Source of the DNA: Mesorhizobium escarrei
GTDB taxonomy: Bacteria; Pseudomonadota; Alphaproteobacteria; Rhizobiales; Rhizobiaceae
Assembly (NCBI RefSeq): GCF_935825525.1
Contig: NZ_CAKXZT010000173.1
Location: 59,120-123,119 of the forward strand
DNA: 64,000 bases
Direction: 5' to 3'
This document shows, piece by piece, positions 39,984 through 49,501 of the stretch. The notes under the pieces are model-generated. The model was given only the letters and a program-made list of their open reading frames with translations, made no database searches and was not told the DNA's origin. Both the position numbers and the translations under genes were made by a program. Position 1 is the stretch's first letter; each line of letters opens with the position of its first letter.

Positions 39984-40195
39984 CTACTCCTCCTTCTTCA
40001 TCACAGGAAGATCATTCATCGCCGAACCCGGTTAGCATTTAGTTTACCATAGGTGCCGTTGGGAACGAAAAGGCGGGTTGGTGCTTTACGGACTACAGAT
40101 TTTTTCTGACCGGCCGTTCCATAATCCCAGATTCCGGCACGAAAATGTCTTGAAGCGGGATTGCCGAACAACCTTAGAAGCGGATAGTTGACAGC

Positions 40196-41101
40196 ATGAA
40201 GAGAGTTCGCAAGGCAGTTTTCCCGGTCGCTGGCCTCGGCACGCGTTTTCTCCCGGCCACCAAGGCAATACCCAAGGAAATGCTGACCGTCGTCGACAGG
40301 CCAGTCATCCAGTATGTGGTCGACGAGGCACGCGAAGCCGGCATCGAGCATTTCATCTTCGTGACCGGACGCAACAAGGCGGTCATCGAGGACCATTTCG
40401 ACGTTCAGTTCGAACTCTATGACACGCTCGCCCAGCGCGGCAAGGACGATGAGCTCGCCCGCCTGCAGCGGCTGCAACCTTCGCCAGGGCAGACCAGCTT
40501 CACCCGCCAGCAGGTGCCGCTTGGCCTTGGCCATGCCGTCTGGTGTGCCCGCGAGCTGGTCGGCGACGAGCCTTTTGCGCTGCTTTTGCCCGATATGATC
40601 ATGCAGTCCGAAAAAAGCTGCATGAAGGAGATGGTCGAGCTTTATGCCGAGACCGGCAACAACATCGTCGCGGTTCAGGAATGCGACCCCGCCGAGGCCC
40701 ATAAATACGGCATCGTCGGCCGCGGCGAGGATACGCATCACGGTTTCCGCATCACCGGCATGGTGGAGAAGCCGAAGACCGGCACGGCACCCTCCAATCT
40801 TTACATCAACGGGCGCTACATCCTGCAGCCGGAGATATTTGGGATTCTCGAAGGCCAGGAGAAGGGCGCCGGCAACGAGATACAACTCACCGATGCGATG
40901 CTGAAGCTGGAGAAGCAGCAGCCCTTCTATGGCTGCCACTACCGGGGGCGCACCTTCGATTGCGGATCGCCGGAAGGCTTTGTCGAGGCCAACGTCGCCT
41001 TCGCGCTGTGGCGCAGCGACATAAACGGACGCATGGCGGGCATTATCAGCAAGCTTCTCGACGAGATGAAACCGTCACAGCAGCGGGGCGCAGCGTTCTA
41101 A
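40196..41101 (+). CDS. galU: UTP-glucose-1-phosphate uridylyltransferase
   Basis: A 301-residue nucleotidyltransferase making UDP-glucose from UTP and glucose-1-phosphate, used for exopolysaccharide, cyclic glucans and LPS. Signature FPVAGLGTRFLPATKAIPKEML at 8-29 binds the nucleotide, LLPDMI carries the metal Asp, MVEKPKTGTAPSNL and the catalytic Lys region FDCGSPEGF are present. Length is typical. It stands alone, divergent from the transglycosylase gene. Confidence 0.95.
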   Translation: MKRVRKAVFPVAGLGTRFLPATKAIPKEMLTVVDRPVIQYVVDEAREAGIEHFIFVTGRNKAVIEDHFDVQFELYDTLAQRGKDDELARLQRLQPSPGQTSFTRQQVPLGLGHAVWCARELVGDEPFALLLPDMIMQSEKSCMKEMVELYAETGNNIVAVQECDPAEAHKYGIVGRGEDTHHGFRITGMVEKPKTGTAPSNLYINGRYILQPEIFGILEGQEKGAGNEIQLTDAMLKLEKQQPFYGCHYRGRTFDCGSPEGFVEANVAFALWRSDINGRMAGIISKLLDEMKPSQQRGAAF

Positions 41102-41141
41102 GCCACGTTCAGTCTCGACCACCGTGCTCGCCACCGCCTGA

Positions 41142-41158
41142 CCGCCGAATTTCGGCGG
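41142..41158. terminator. weak hairpin between galU and the barrel gene
   Basis: CCGCCGAA-T-TTCGGCGG is a perfect palindrome in the 83-bp gap between two convergent genes. It lacks a T-run, so termination is only inferred from position. Confidence 0.35.
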
Positions 41159-41184
41159 CATGCCCAGACCTCCAAACGGCTTGG

Positions 41185-42912
41185 TTACGGCTGCAGCGTC
41201 ACCCCGACAAAGATGCTGTGCGCGGTGTAGTCGCGGCCCTCGAGGTTGCTGATCTGTTTTTCAGTTCTGGCGCGGGTGGTCAGTCCGGCATATCGGTTCA
41301 GCCACCACGTCAGTCCGGCCTCGGCGCTCAGCATCAGATCATGGCCATCCGACCCGATATAGTCGCGCCAGTCTGCGCCGAGAGCTGCGTTGCCGATCAG
41401 GTTGGCACGGATCTCCCGCTCGCCGGTGAGGCGGCCGGAGTAAAGGATAGTGCCACTTTCATTGGCGGATGTGGTGCCCTCGACGATCGTCTGTCCGGTG
41501 AGGCCGATCGTGGTGCCGCGTTCCGGCGACCATCTGAGGTCGGCGTTCACCGTGGCGCCCGAAATTGCCGACAGGCGGTCGTCGTCGATCGCCTCGCGCA
41601 GCCAGCCGGCCGAGAACTCGCCGGCAAGCTTCTCGCCGAGGTCGAGCTCGGCGCCGGCCCGAACGCCGAGCCGCGTCGAGGATCGTTCGAAACCATTGGT
41701 GTCGACGCGCAAATCATAGACCCGGCGGCCGATTTCGACCTCGGTGAAAGGGGTGATGGCGGGAGAAATCTCATAGCCGGTGCGCAAGGTGGCGGTATAG
41801 AGCGTCGAGTCGCGGTCTTTCTGCGACAGCGTTCCGCCCGTCGAAAGCCTGGCGTCGCCGTAAATGTCGTGTTCGACTGCGCCGGTCAGGGCGAAACGCA
41901 TCTTGCCGGCATCCTTCTCGACCGCCAGGCTGCCGTCAATCGTCTGGCGTACCGGCTGCTCGACGGTGCCTTCGATGACGACCGGCGAGGAAGCCGATTC
42001 CGGCGCCGCCTCGTAACCGAGCTTGGCGATAGCGCGCAGATCGTTGTCGAGGTCGACGTTGAGCGTGCCATCGACACGGCCCCGCGCCTCCTCAACCTCG
42101 TCGCCCGATATGGTCTTGAGAAAGGTGCCGTAGCCGTCGACGACAGCTGAATTCTCCCGCCAGTCGGAAATGGCATTGAAGCGCAGCGTCGTTTCCGACA
42201 GCAGGGCCGGCTTGCCTTCGGCGCTTGAATCGGCATTTGACGACGCCCTCAGGCCCTGCTCGAGCGTCGGCCTGATCACGAAGGAGCCGAGTTTGATGCC
42301 GGTGGCGGCGAACGGGTCGTCCTCGGCCCTCCTGTCCCGGCCTTCGATGGCTTCGACGCGCTCGGCGCCCGGATCGAGCTGTTGCCTGTCGGCGGAATCG
42401 ATGGTCAGGGCACGCGAATTGATTGGGTCCTGGTCGGTCTCGGCGGTGTCCTCGTCACCCGTCGTGGCCGTCGTCGCGGCGGCGCCTTGTGTCTCGGCGG
42501 CTTCGTCTTGATCGGCTGCGCCCTGGGTTGCGCTCGATGGCCGAGGCGGCGGGACGGGAACGGCCGCAAACGGATCGTCGGTTGCTTCCGGCGGATCAAA
42601 AATACTGCCGGTCGCGGGTGCCGTGTCGTCGTCCTGTACGGCGCCCGGGCTGGCCGGCTGATAGGCAGGCGTCGGCGCAGTGCTCTGGCTGTTTTCACCG
42701 GCCTGCGCCATCTGATCCTGGGCGGCCATGTTCAATTGCCTGGTTTTGCGCTGCTGGTCTTCCAGAATCGCCGATTCCGAAACCTCGCCGCGCAGCTCGG
42801 TTACCTGGGCATAGGGCTGGGCCGGCCGCAGCAAGGCGAAGACGCTGGTCGCCAGCAGCAAGGCGCAGGCCGCCTTGCCGTTTCGTCTTGTTTTCTTTTC
42901 AGCCCCGGACAT
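41185..42912 (-). CDS. outer membrane beta-barrel protein, BBP2-like
   Basis: A 575-residue protein with a signal peptide (ACALLLATSVFALLRPAQPYAQ), a long acidic Pro/Ala/Thr-rich region (about 40-190), and a C-terminal half of alternating amphipathic strands (about 215-575) ending in ...TAHSIFVGVTLQP, a typical barrel end. It fits the putative beta-barrel porin-2 family seen in rhizobia next to polysaccharide genes; a role in surface polymer export or as a porin is a guess. ATG 42912 was preferred over GTG 42921. Confidence 0.8.
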   Translation of the reverse strand: MSGAEKKTRRNGKAACALLLATSVFALLRPAQPYAQVTELRGEVSESAILEDQQRKTRQLNMAAQDQMAQAGENSQSTAPTPAYQPASPGAVQDDDTAPATGSIFDPPEATDDPFAAVPVPPPRPSSATQGAADQDEAAETQGAAATTATTGDEDTAETDQDPINSRALTIDSADRQQLDPGAERVEAIEGRDRRAEDDPFAATGIKLGSFVIRPTLEQGLRASSNADSSAEGKPALLSETTLRFNAISDWRENSAVVDGYGTFLKTISGDEVEEARGRVDGTLNVDLDNDLRAIAKLGYEAAPESASSPVVIEGTVEQPVRQTIDGSLAVEKDAGKMRFALTGAVEHDIYGDARLSTGGTLSQKDRDSTLYTATLRTGYEISPAITPFTEVEIGRRVYDLRVDTNGFERSSTRLGVRAGAELDLGEKLAGEFSAGWLREAIDDDRLSAISGATVNADLRWSPERGTTIGLTGQTIVEGTTSANESGTILYSGRLTGEREIRANLIGNAALGADWRDYIGSDGHDLMLSAEAGLTWWLNRYAGLTTRARTEKQISNLEGRDYTAHSIFVGVTLQP

Positions 42913-43074
42913 CGCTACCACTGCTTGCGCGGCGCACGCGCGCCATACTTACCGAACCGTAAACGGGGATGGTTAACGGAGGATTGAGGCGGCGGTCGAT
43001 CAAAGCCTAGCGGATGGCTACCGGATGGCAATTCCGTTGGACAGGCGCGCGGCAAAGCGCTAATCGCATCAGCC

Positions 43075-44076
43075 ATGCATGCGGGATCCCCAGACAAGAA
43101 GCGGCTCGATGGGCAGGCTTCGATCGCCTCGGCGCTTAGAACGGTAGCGACCGAGCAGGCCGGTGTCGCGGCGCTGGCGGCCGCGCTCGAAAACGGATTG
43201 ACCGAACCGTTCGCGCACGCCGTCGATATGGTGTCGCAGATCGCCGGCCGCGTCATCGTCACCGGCGTCGGCAAGAGTGGCCATATCGGCTCAAAGATCG
43301 CGGCGACGCTCGCCTCGACCGGCACGCCGGCTTTCTTCGTCCATTCTGCCGAAGCCAATCATGGCGACCTCGGCATGATCGCCAGGGACGATGCCATCAT
43401 CGCCATCTCGTGGTCGGGCGAGAGCCGCGAGCTCAAGGGCATCATCGCCTATTCCAGGCGCTTCTCGATTCCGCTGATCGCGGTCACCGCCGGAGAGCGA
43501 TCGGCGCTGGCACGGGCGGCCGATGTGGTGCTTTTATTGCCGCGTGCGCCGGAAGCCTGCCCGCACGGCCTGGCGCCGACGACATCGACGCTGTTGCAAC
43601 TGGTGATCGGCGATGCACTGGCCATCGCGCTGCTCGAAGCGCGCGGCTTCACGCCGGATCACTTCCGCACCTTCCATCCCGGTGGGCAACTTGGCGCCAA
43701 TCTGACGCAGATCCGCGACATCATGCATGTCGGCGACAGGCTGCCGCTGGTGCCTTCCGGCACTGGAATGCACGAAGCGATCCTCGAATTGTCGCGCAAG
43801 GGGTTTGGCTGCGTGGCGATAACCGCTGCGGATGGTGCGCTGATCGGCATTATCACCGACGGCGACATCAGGCGCCACATCGGCAGCAATCTCCTGGCGA
43901 TGAGCGTCGATCAGGTCATGACCAAGGAGCCGAAGACGGCCGGACCGGATACGCTGGTGGCGACGGCGCTGCAGACGATCAACAGTTCGAACATCTCCAG
44001 CCTGATGGTTGTCGAAGGCAGACGGCCGGTCGGACTTGTCCATCTGCACGATCTGCTGCGCATCGGCGCGGCCTGA
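43075..44076 (+). CDS. kdsD: arabinose-5-phosphate isomerase, KpsF/GutQ family
   Basis: A 333-residue enzyme converting ribulose-5-phosphate to arabinose-5-phosphate, the first step to KDO for LPS or capsule. SIS domain at about 30-190 (VIVTGVGKSGHIGSKIAATLASTGTPAFFVHSAEA carries the GKSG motif and catalytic His; PEACPHGLAPTTST is characteristic), then two CBS domains (about 205-333). Length and domain order match KdsD. It diverges from the barrel gene and may share control with envelope genes around it. Confidence 0.92.
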   Translation: MHAGSPDKKRLDGQASIASALRTVATEQAGVAALAAALENGLTEPFAHAVDMVSQIAGRVIVTGVGKSGHIGSKIAATLASTGTPAFFVHSAEANHGDLGMIARDDAIIAISWSGESRELKGIIAYSRRFSIPLIAVTAGERSALARAADVVLLLPRAPEACPHGLAPTTSTLLQLVIGDALAIALLEARGFTPDHFRTFHPGGQLGANLTQIRDIMHVGDRLPLVPSGTGMHEAILELSRKGFGCVAITAADGALIGIITDGDIRRHIGSNLLAMSVDQVMTKEPKTAGPDTLVATALQTINSSNISSLMVVEGRRPVGLVHLHDLLRIGAA

Positions 44077-44115
44077 GAGACCTCAGGCCAAGGTCGCTCG
44101 CCGGAGATGGTGGGC

Positions 44116-44586
44116 TCAGTCCAGGACCGCCTCGACCGTCAGTTCCAGATCGGTGTCGGCCGCGCCCGTCACGCGCACCTGCGTGCCGGCCGGCAGATCG
44201 GGGCCGGAGACGCGCCATAGCGTGTCGCCCAGCTTTATGCGGCCGCGGCCGTCCCTGATCGGCTCGGCCAGGGTGGCCATCCTGCCGATCATCTGTGCGC
44301 CGCGGCGGTTGAGCAGTGGCTGGTCGGTGCCATCATCGCGCCCGCCCACCAGTTTCTTGCCGACATAGGCTGAAACCAGCGACATCGCCAGGAAAGCGAG
44401 AACCTGGATCTGCCAGGTCCAGAAGTCCGCGTCCCAGATGAGCAGCGACACCACGCCGATCAGCAGCGCGGCGATGCCGATCCACAGCATGAATATGCCC
44501 GGTGCGATGACCTCCATTACCAGGAGGACGAAGCCGAGAACCATCCAAACCCAAGGGCCGAGTTCGGAAATGATGCGGTCGAACAT
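44116..44586 (-). CDS. NfeD family protein
   Basis: A 156-residue inner-membrane protein: three or four hydrophobic helices in the first 85 residues (VWMVLGFVLLVMEVIAPGIFMLWIG ...) and a C-terminal OB-fold (about 90-156, GRMATLAEPIRDGRGRIKLGDTLWRVSG). NfeD proteins partner with SPFH proteins in membrane microdomain organisation. It starts 4 bp after the SPFH gene stop, so the pair is an operon (YbbK/YbbL-like, QmcA-NfeD arrangement). Confidence 0.92.
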   Translation of the reverse strand: MFDRIISELGPWVWMVLGFVLLVMEVIAPGIFMLWIGIAALLIGVVSLLIWDADFWTWQIQVLAFLAMSLVSAYVGKKLVGGRDDGTDQPLLNRRGAQMIGRMATLAEPIRDGRGRIKLGDTLWRVSGPDLPAGTQVRVTGAADTDLELTVEAVLD

Positions 44587-44590
44587 GGCC

Positions 44591-45541
44591 TCAGGTCTCG
44601 CTGGGACGAACGACGGGCGGGCGTGCAGCTTGCCGCGTGGCGCCGGCAGCGCCGTCGCTGCCGAAAACCTCCTTGGCGATCGCGCCAATGCCGCCGAGCG
44701 TGCCGATCAAGGATGAAGCTTCCATCGGCATCAGCACGACCTTGCTGTTAGTGGCGGAGCCGATCCTGGTCAGCGCCTCGGTGTATTTCAGCGCGACGAA
44801 GTAGTTGAGCGCCTGCACGTCGCCCTTGGCGATCGCTTCCGACACCACCTGCGTGGCGCGGGCCTCTGCCTCGGCCGAGCGTTCGCGCGCCTCGGCGTCG
44901 CGGAAGGCGGCTTCCTTGCGGCCCTCGGCTTCCAGAATCTGCGACTGCTTGAGGCCTTCGGCGTCGAGGATCTGCGCGCGCTTGTTGCGCTCGGCCATCA
45001 TCTGGCGACCCATCGATTCGACGAGATTGGCCGGTGGATTGATGTCCTTGATCTCGACGCGGGTGATCTTGATGCCCCAGGGATGTGCCGCCTCGTCGAC
45101 GACGCGCAGCAGGCGTTCGTTGATGGCGTCGCGGTTCGACAAAAGCTCGTCGAGGTCCATCGAGCCCATCACGGTACGGATGTTGGTCATCGTCAGGTTG
45201 AGGATGGCGTTCTCCAGCCCGGCGACCTGGTAGGCGGCCTGCGCGGCGTTGAGCACCTGGTAGAAGGCGACGCCGTCGACGGCGACGGTGGCGTTGTCGC
45301 GGGTGATGATCTCCTGGGTCGGGACGTCGAGCACCTGCTCCATCATGTTCAATCTGGAGCCGATGCGGTCGACGAACGGCACGATGAGGTTGAGGCCGGG
45401 GCTCAATGTCTTGGTATAACGGCCAAAGCGTTCGACGGTATAGTTGTAGCCTTGCGGGATTGTCCGGATGCCTTTGAAAAGCACGAGCACGACAAGAGCG
45501 ACAAGAACAAGAAGCGCGATATCGAAACCACTGAATTCCAT
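44591..45541 (-). CDS. SPFH/Band 7 protein, stomatin-like (QmcA type)
   Basis: A 316-residue membrane protein with one N-terminal helix (FDIALLVLVALVVLVLF), an SPFH domain (about 25-200: RTIPQGYNYTVERFGRYTKTLSPGLNLIVPFVD) and a coiled-coil Ala/Glu-rich stretch (about 190-250). It oligomerises into membrane scaffolds thought to protect or regulate proteases and quality control. Cotranscribed with the NfeD gene. ATG 45541 is preceded by GGGAG. Confidence 0.93.
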   Translation of the reverse strand: MEFSGFDIALLVLVALVVLVLFKGIRTIPQGYNYTVERFGRYTKTLSPGLNLIVPFVDRIGSRLNMMEQVLDVPTQEIITRDNATVAVDGVAFYQVLNAAQAAYQVAGLENAILNLTMTNIRTVMGSMDLDELLSNRDAINERLLRVVDEAAHPWGIKITRVEIKDINPPANLVESMGRQMMAERNKRAQILDAEGLKQSQILEAEGRKEAAFRDAEARERSAEAEARATQVVSEAIAKGDVQALNYFVALKYTEALTRIGSATNSKVVLMPMEASSLIGTLGGIGAIAKEVFGSDGAAGATRQAARPPVVRPSET

Positions 45542-45689
45542 TTGGCTCTCCCTCAGATGCCGGCCACGGAATGTTTCTACGCAACCGACTTCACCAAACA
45601 GTTAAGTGTGTTTCAGGAACGTTACAATCAGGTGATAGTGGATTACCGGTGCATGGAAAGCCGGCTCGCGGCGCTCGATTTTGTCCGCT

Positions 45690-46754
45690 TCACACCCAAC
45701 CCGACAACTCGCGCCGCACCATCGCCTCGATCACCGCCATGCCCTCGGCACTGTCGTTGAGGCACGGAATATGCGCGAACTTCTCGCCGCCGGCATGATG
45801 GAAGGTCTCGGCCGCCTCCCTGCCGATCTCGTCCAGCGTCTCTATGCAGTCGACAGAAAAGCCCGGATTGACGATGGCGATCGATCTCACGCCTTCTGCG
45901 GGCAATTTTTCCACCGTCTTGTCGGTGTAAGGCTGCAGCCACTCCTGCGCACCGAAGCGCGACTGAAACGTGGTGATCAGCTTCTTCTCGTCCCAGCCGA
46001 GCTTTTCACGCAGCAGTCGGGTCGTCTCCAGGCAATGCGCCTGATAGGGATCGCCCTTGTCGGAATAGGGTTTCGGAATGCCATGATAGGAGGCGATGAC
46101 CATTTCCGGCTCGAAATCGAGGCTCGCCAGATGGCGCTCGATCGAACCGGCAAGCGCCTCGATATAGACCGGTTCGGCATAGTAGGGCGGCACGCTGCGG
46201 ATCGCCGGGGCGCGGCGCATTTTCATCAGCGCGCGAAACAGCTGGTCGTTGGCGGTCGCGGTCGTGGTCGCGGAATATTGCGGATAGAGCGGAAAAGACA
46301 GAATGCGGTCGCAGCCTTGCGCGACCAGGCCTTTGGCGACGCTCTCGGTCGAAGGATTGCCGTACCGCATTGCCCAGTCGACGGTGACGCCGGGCAGGTC
46401 GCGCAGCGCCTCGGACAGCTTTTCGCTCTGAGCGCGGGTGTAGGTGCGCAGCGGCGACTCGTTACGCTGCCGGTTCCAGATCCTGGCATAGTTGGCGCCC
46501 GACTTCTTCGGCCGCGTGGTGAGAACCAGCCCGTAGAGGATCGGGTACCAGATCGCCTTGTTGAGCTCGATGACGCGCGGATCGGACAGGAATTCCCTGA
46601 GATAGCGCCACATCGGCTCGAATTCCGTGCCGTCGGGCGTGCCGAGATTGACCAGCATGACGCCGATCCTGCCCGCCCCGACCGGCGGCTGTCCTGCCGG
46701 CAGCGGGCCGAGGACCGTCGCAGCCTTGGGATCGGCAGGGTTGGGAAGCGTCAT
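45690..46754 (-). CDS. hemH: ferrochelatase
   Basis: A 354-residue enzyme inserting Fe2+ into protoporphyrin IX, the last step of heme synthesis. Features: GVMLVNLGTPDG at the core start, FPLYPQYSATTT, the metal-binding His in ASYHGIPKPY, TFQSRFGAQEWLQPYTD, and the catalytic Glu in GFSVDCIETLDEI. The first 28 residues are a family-typical variable extension. Start ATG 46754. It is preceded by the terminator of the UshA-LysM gene. Confidence 0.95.
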   Translation of the reverse strand: MTLPNPADPKAATVLGPLPAGQPPVGAGRIGVMLVNLGTPDGTEFEPMWRYLREFLSDPRVIELNKAIWYPILYGLVLTTRPKKSGANYARIWNRQRNESPLRTYTRAQSEKLSEALRDLPGVTVDWAMRYGNPSTESVAKGLVAQGCDRILSFPLYPQYSATTTATANDQLFRALMKMRRAPAIRSVPPYYAEPVYIEALAGSIERHLASLDFEPEMVIASYHGIPKPYSDKGDPYQAHCLETTRLLREKLGWDEKKLITTFQSRFGAQEWLQPYTDKTVEKLPAEGVRSIAIVNPGFSVDCIETLDEIGREAAETFHHAGGEKFAHIPCLNDSAEGMAVIEAMVRRELSGWV

Positions 46755-46845
46755 AAGCGATCTCCGGACACCGCGCGAAACTAGCGATGCCGCGCCGGTT
46801 TTCAATGCAGCGTCTGGCCGCACCTTATCAGCGAAAGCGGAAAGA

Positions 46846-46871
46846 CCCGCCCGGTTTGCCGGACGGGTTTT
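46846..46871. terminator. terminator between UshA-LysM and hemH
   Basis: Arms CCCGcCCGG (46846-46854) and CCGGaCGGG (46859-46867), one mismatch, loop TTTG, followed by TTTT on the plus strand and TCTTTC on the minus strand. Placed 20 bp after the minus-strand gene stop. Confidence 0.7.
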
Positions 46872-46890
46872 CCAACAATGACGGAAGAAT

Positions 46891-48948
46891 TCAGTTTGCC
46901 GCCGGGATGGTCAAGCTTGCGCCGACGGGAAGCCGGCGCGGCTCGTAGTCCTTGTTGGCGTCGGAGATCGTTTTCCACTTGGCGCCATCGCCATAGGCCT
47001 TTTCCGCGAGATCCCAATAGGTATCGCCGGCAACGACCACATGGCTGCTTTCGGCCGGTGTTGCCTCGGCTGGTTTGGCCGGTTCCGCCGCAGGAGCCGG
47101 TGCCGTCTCGGCTGGCTTGCCCGGTTCGGCAGGCGCTGGCGTTGCCGGGGGCTCCGCCGGCACGGCTGGCGGTGTCGTGGCAATGTCGTCCGAACCGGCC
47201 GGCGGCTCAGGCATCGCCGGCTCCGCCGTCGCGGCTGGAGCCGTTTCTGCTGGTTTTGCCGGCTCGGCCGGAGCGGGCGCAGCTTCGGCCGGCTTCGCCG
47301 GCTCCTGGGCCGGTACCTGGGCCGGTTCCGCCGCGGCCGCCGTGACCTCGGTGATGCGGCCATCGAGCTTCGGCGTATAGGGCCGATGCGCGCCGAGGTA
47401 ATCGGCGACCACCTGTTCGAGGCCCGGACCGTAGTCATAGGCGTTCCTGGCCTTGTCGGCGAACACCTCGTAGCCGTCGCCGCCCTGGCGCACATAGTTG
47501 TTGGTGGCGACCAGGTAGTCCTTGTCCGGATTGATCGGCGTCCACGCGCCGCCTTGCATGACTTCGACCGATTTGACGCGCCCGGCATTCGGGGCAGCCG
47601 ATTTGTCGAATGAATATTTTAGGCCGGCAACCTGCGGGAAGCGTCCGGCGCCGTCCTCGATCTGGCTGAGACCGTTCTCGAGCCCGGCAATCAGATCCTT
47701 GCCGGAAATCTGGAAAGTCGCCACCGTGTTCTGGAACGGCAGCACGTTCAGCACTTCGCCCATGGTGACCGTGCCCTGGTCGATCGAAGCGCGCAGACCG
47801 CCGCCATTCGTGACGACGATCTCCACACCCTGGTCCTTGACGCGGTCGAGGACGGCATCGGAGACGAGATTGCCCATCTCGCATTCGCGGGTGCGGCAGT
47901 TCTCACGGCTGCCGTCGATCGCCTTGGTGGTCTCGGCGACCTCCTGGTTCTTCAACGCCTCGATCGGCGCGCCGAGCTCCTTGATGCGGGCAAGCACGGC
48001 CGGGTCTGGCGTGATCGACTTGTCTAGGTGGATCGGGTCGCCGCTGGCCTGCTTCACGACCCCGTTGTCGTCGAACACGACCTTGAACTCGCCGAGATAT
48101 TTGGAATAGGACGCCGCCTGGACGACCGGCACCTTGTAGCCGTCCGGATTGTCGACCATCGTCGGGTAGGGGCCTTCAGCCTTGGGGTCGGTGTTGGACA
48201 GCAGCGAATGGCTGTGGCCGCCAACCACCACGTCGACACCCGGGATCTTGGCAATGACGTCACGCTCGCGCTTGTAACCGATATGGGTGACTGCGATGAC
48301 CTTGTTGACGCCTTCTCCCTTCAGCCTCTCGACCTCTGATGTGATCGACTTGACGTCGTCCTCGATGGTGACGTTAGGGCCTGGCGAAGCGAGCTCCGGC
48401 GTGTCGTTGGTGACCGCCCCGACGACACCGATCTTCTGGCCGCCGACCTCGATCACGATCGACGGTTTCACGCGGTCACCGAGCCTGGATTGCGCGTTGG
48501 CCTTCACATTGGCGCCGAGCACCGGAAACTTGATCATATCCAGGAACGGCGCCAGCGCCGCCTCGCCGTCGTCGAACTCGTGATTGCCGACCGCCATGGC
48601 GTCGAATTTCATCTGGTTGAGGAATTCGCCTTCGGTCTTGCCCTTGTAGGTCGTGTAGAAGAGCGAACCCTGGAAATTGTCGCCGGCGCTGAGCAGCAGC
48701 ACGTTCTGGCCTTCCAGCTTCTTGCGCTCCTGGGCGATCGCCGTGATCAGCCGCGCCGCGCCGCCGGTGCACTCGCCCTTGGTCTCCTCTTCGGCCGAGC
48801 AGGTCGATTCATATTTGTTGTTGCTTTCGATGCGGCTGTGCCAGTCGTTGATGTGCAGGATGTTCAGCGTGTAGTCGGCAAAGGACACGCCGGTCGACAG
48901 GCCAAGCGCAGACACCGACAGGGCGGCAATGGCGGCGATCTTCTTCAT
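46891..48948 (-). CDS. 5'-nucleotidase/metallophosphatase with C-terminal LysM
   Basis: A 685-residue periplasmic protein. Signal peptide to about residue 24, metallophosphatase domain (LNILHINDWHSRIE, GDNFQGS, GNHEFDDGE, GHSHS) to about 310, and a 5'-nucleotidase C-terminal domain (about 350-525, GGGLRASIDQGTVTMGEVLNVLPF). A Pro/Ala/Glu-rich linker of roughly 100 residues with repeated PAEPAKPAE follows, then a LysM module (SHVVVAGDTYWDLAEKAYGDG) at about 634-685. It should degrade extracellular nucleotides or UDP-sugars while the LysM holds it to peptidoglycan. Cys pairs in the N-domain suggest disulfides. ATG 48948 chosen for the signal peptide. Confidence 0.88.
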   Translation of the reverse strand: MKKIAAIAALSVSALGLSTGVSFADYTLNILHINDWHSRIESNNKYESTCSAEEETKGECTGGAARLITAIAQERKKLEGQNVLLLSAGDNFQGSLFYTTYKGKTEGEFLNQMKFDAMAVGNHEFDDGEAALAPFLDMIKFPVLGANVKANAQSRLGDRVKPSIVIEVGGQKIGVVGAVTNDTPELASPGPNVTIEDDVKSITSEVERLKGEGVNKVIAVTHIGYKRERDVIAKIPGVDVVVGGHSHSLLSNTDPKAEGPYPTMVDNPDGYKVPVVQAASYSKYLGEFKVVFDDNGVVKQASGDPIHLDKSITPDPAVLARIKELGAPIEALKNQEVAETTKAIDGSRENCRTRECEMGNLVSDAVLDRVKDQGVEIVVTNGGGLRASIDQGTVTMGEVLNVLPFQNTVATFQISGKDLIAGLENGLSQIEDGAGRFPQVAGLKYSFDKSAAPNAGRVKSVEVMQGGAWTPINPDKDYLVATNNYVRQGGDGYEVFADKARNAYDYGPGLEQVVADYLGAHRPYTPKLDGRITEVTAAAAEPAQVPAQEPAKPAEAAPAPAEPAKPAETAPAATAEPAMPEPPAGSDDIATTPPAVPAEPPATPAPAEPGKPAETAPAPAAEPAKPAEATPAESSHVVVAGDTYWDLAEKAYGDGAKWKTISDANKDYEPRRLPVGASLTIPAAN

Positions 48949-49071
48949 CTTCGTCTCCCGGATGACCTGTTTAACGCCGTTGCTCGGCTGGAACATAACA
49001 GCCAGCTTTTGGCGCATGTTCACATCGCGTTTTAGCTGATGCAAGCGGAATCGGGGCAGCTTAGCCGGCGC

Positions 49072-49101
49072 AAAAAGGACGGCGGCCTCAAGCCGCCGTC
49101 C
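49072..49101 (-). terminator. terminator of the Omp10-like gene
   Basis: Perfect 10-base arms GGACGGCGGC (49077-49086) and GCCGCCGTCC (49092-49101), loop of 5, followed on the minus strand by TTTTT (49076-49072). Confidence 0.85.
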
Positions 49102-49126
49102 TATGCAAAAGCAATTCGGCATGCGC

Positions 49127-49501
49127 TCAGGTGCGTCGCGTCAGCACAAAGTTCTGCCCGCTCACGCTGGTGCAATTAAGCTGCGAGGTGGAGATCAACA
49201 AGCAGTTGAAGCTGATCGGCGTCTGGCGGATCAGCGAAGTGCCCTGGATTTGGACCGAGGTGCCGCCGGTCATGCTGTAGCTGCCGTCGGCAAGCTTCTG
49301 GCCGGTGTCGGTGGCGACGGTCTTGAAGCTGCCGCCGGCGAAGGTCGACAGGCCCGTGCCCTGCGCGTCGATCCACGAGCCTTCGACCGGGCTCCGCGAG
49401 GCCAATGGCGGCCCGCCCGGGCCGGCGGTGGTGCACGCCGCCAAGGCGGCAGCGGCCGCGACAATGCCGGCCGAAAGCAATTTGCGCGCAATCGTCATCA
49501 T
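49127..49501 (-). CDS. omp10: Omp10-like outer membrane lipoprotein
   Basis: A 124-residue lipoprotein: signal with lipobox ALAAC (lipidated Cys about residue 23), then a small beta-barrel domain of the protease-inhibitor/Omp10/Omp19 type. The end STSQLNCTSVSGQNFVLTRR closely resembles Brucella Omp10 as I remember it, including two Cys that could form a disulfide. Brucella relatives are surface-exposed and immunogenic, with a protease-inhibitor-like fold. ATG 49501 with GAGAGGAT upstream; an adjacent ATG at 49498 is equivalent. Confidence 0.8.
   Translation of the reverse strand: MMTIARKLLSAGIVAAAAALAACTTAGPGGPPLASRSPVEGSWIDAQGTGLSTFAGGSFKTVATDTGQKLADGSYSMTGGTSVQIQGTSLIRQTPISFNCLLISTSQLNCTSVSGQNFVLTRRT

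Noticed and set aside
40030..40060. CtrA-like box upstream of the transglycosylase gene (TTAG-N7-TTTAC)
   Set aside because: Two mismatches to TTAA-N7-TTAAC; too weak to claim.
46911..47588. Arg/Ser/Pro-rich frame inside the nucleotidase linker
   Set aside because: Out-of-frame reading of the repetitive PAEPAKPAE linker.
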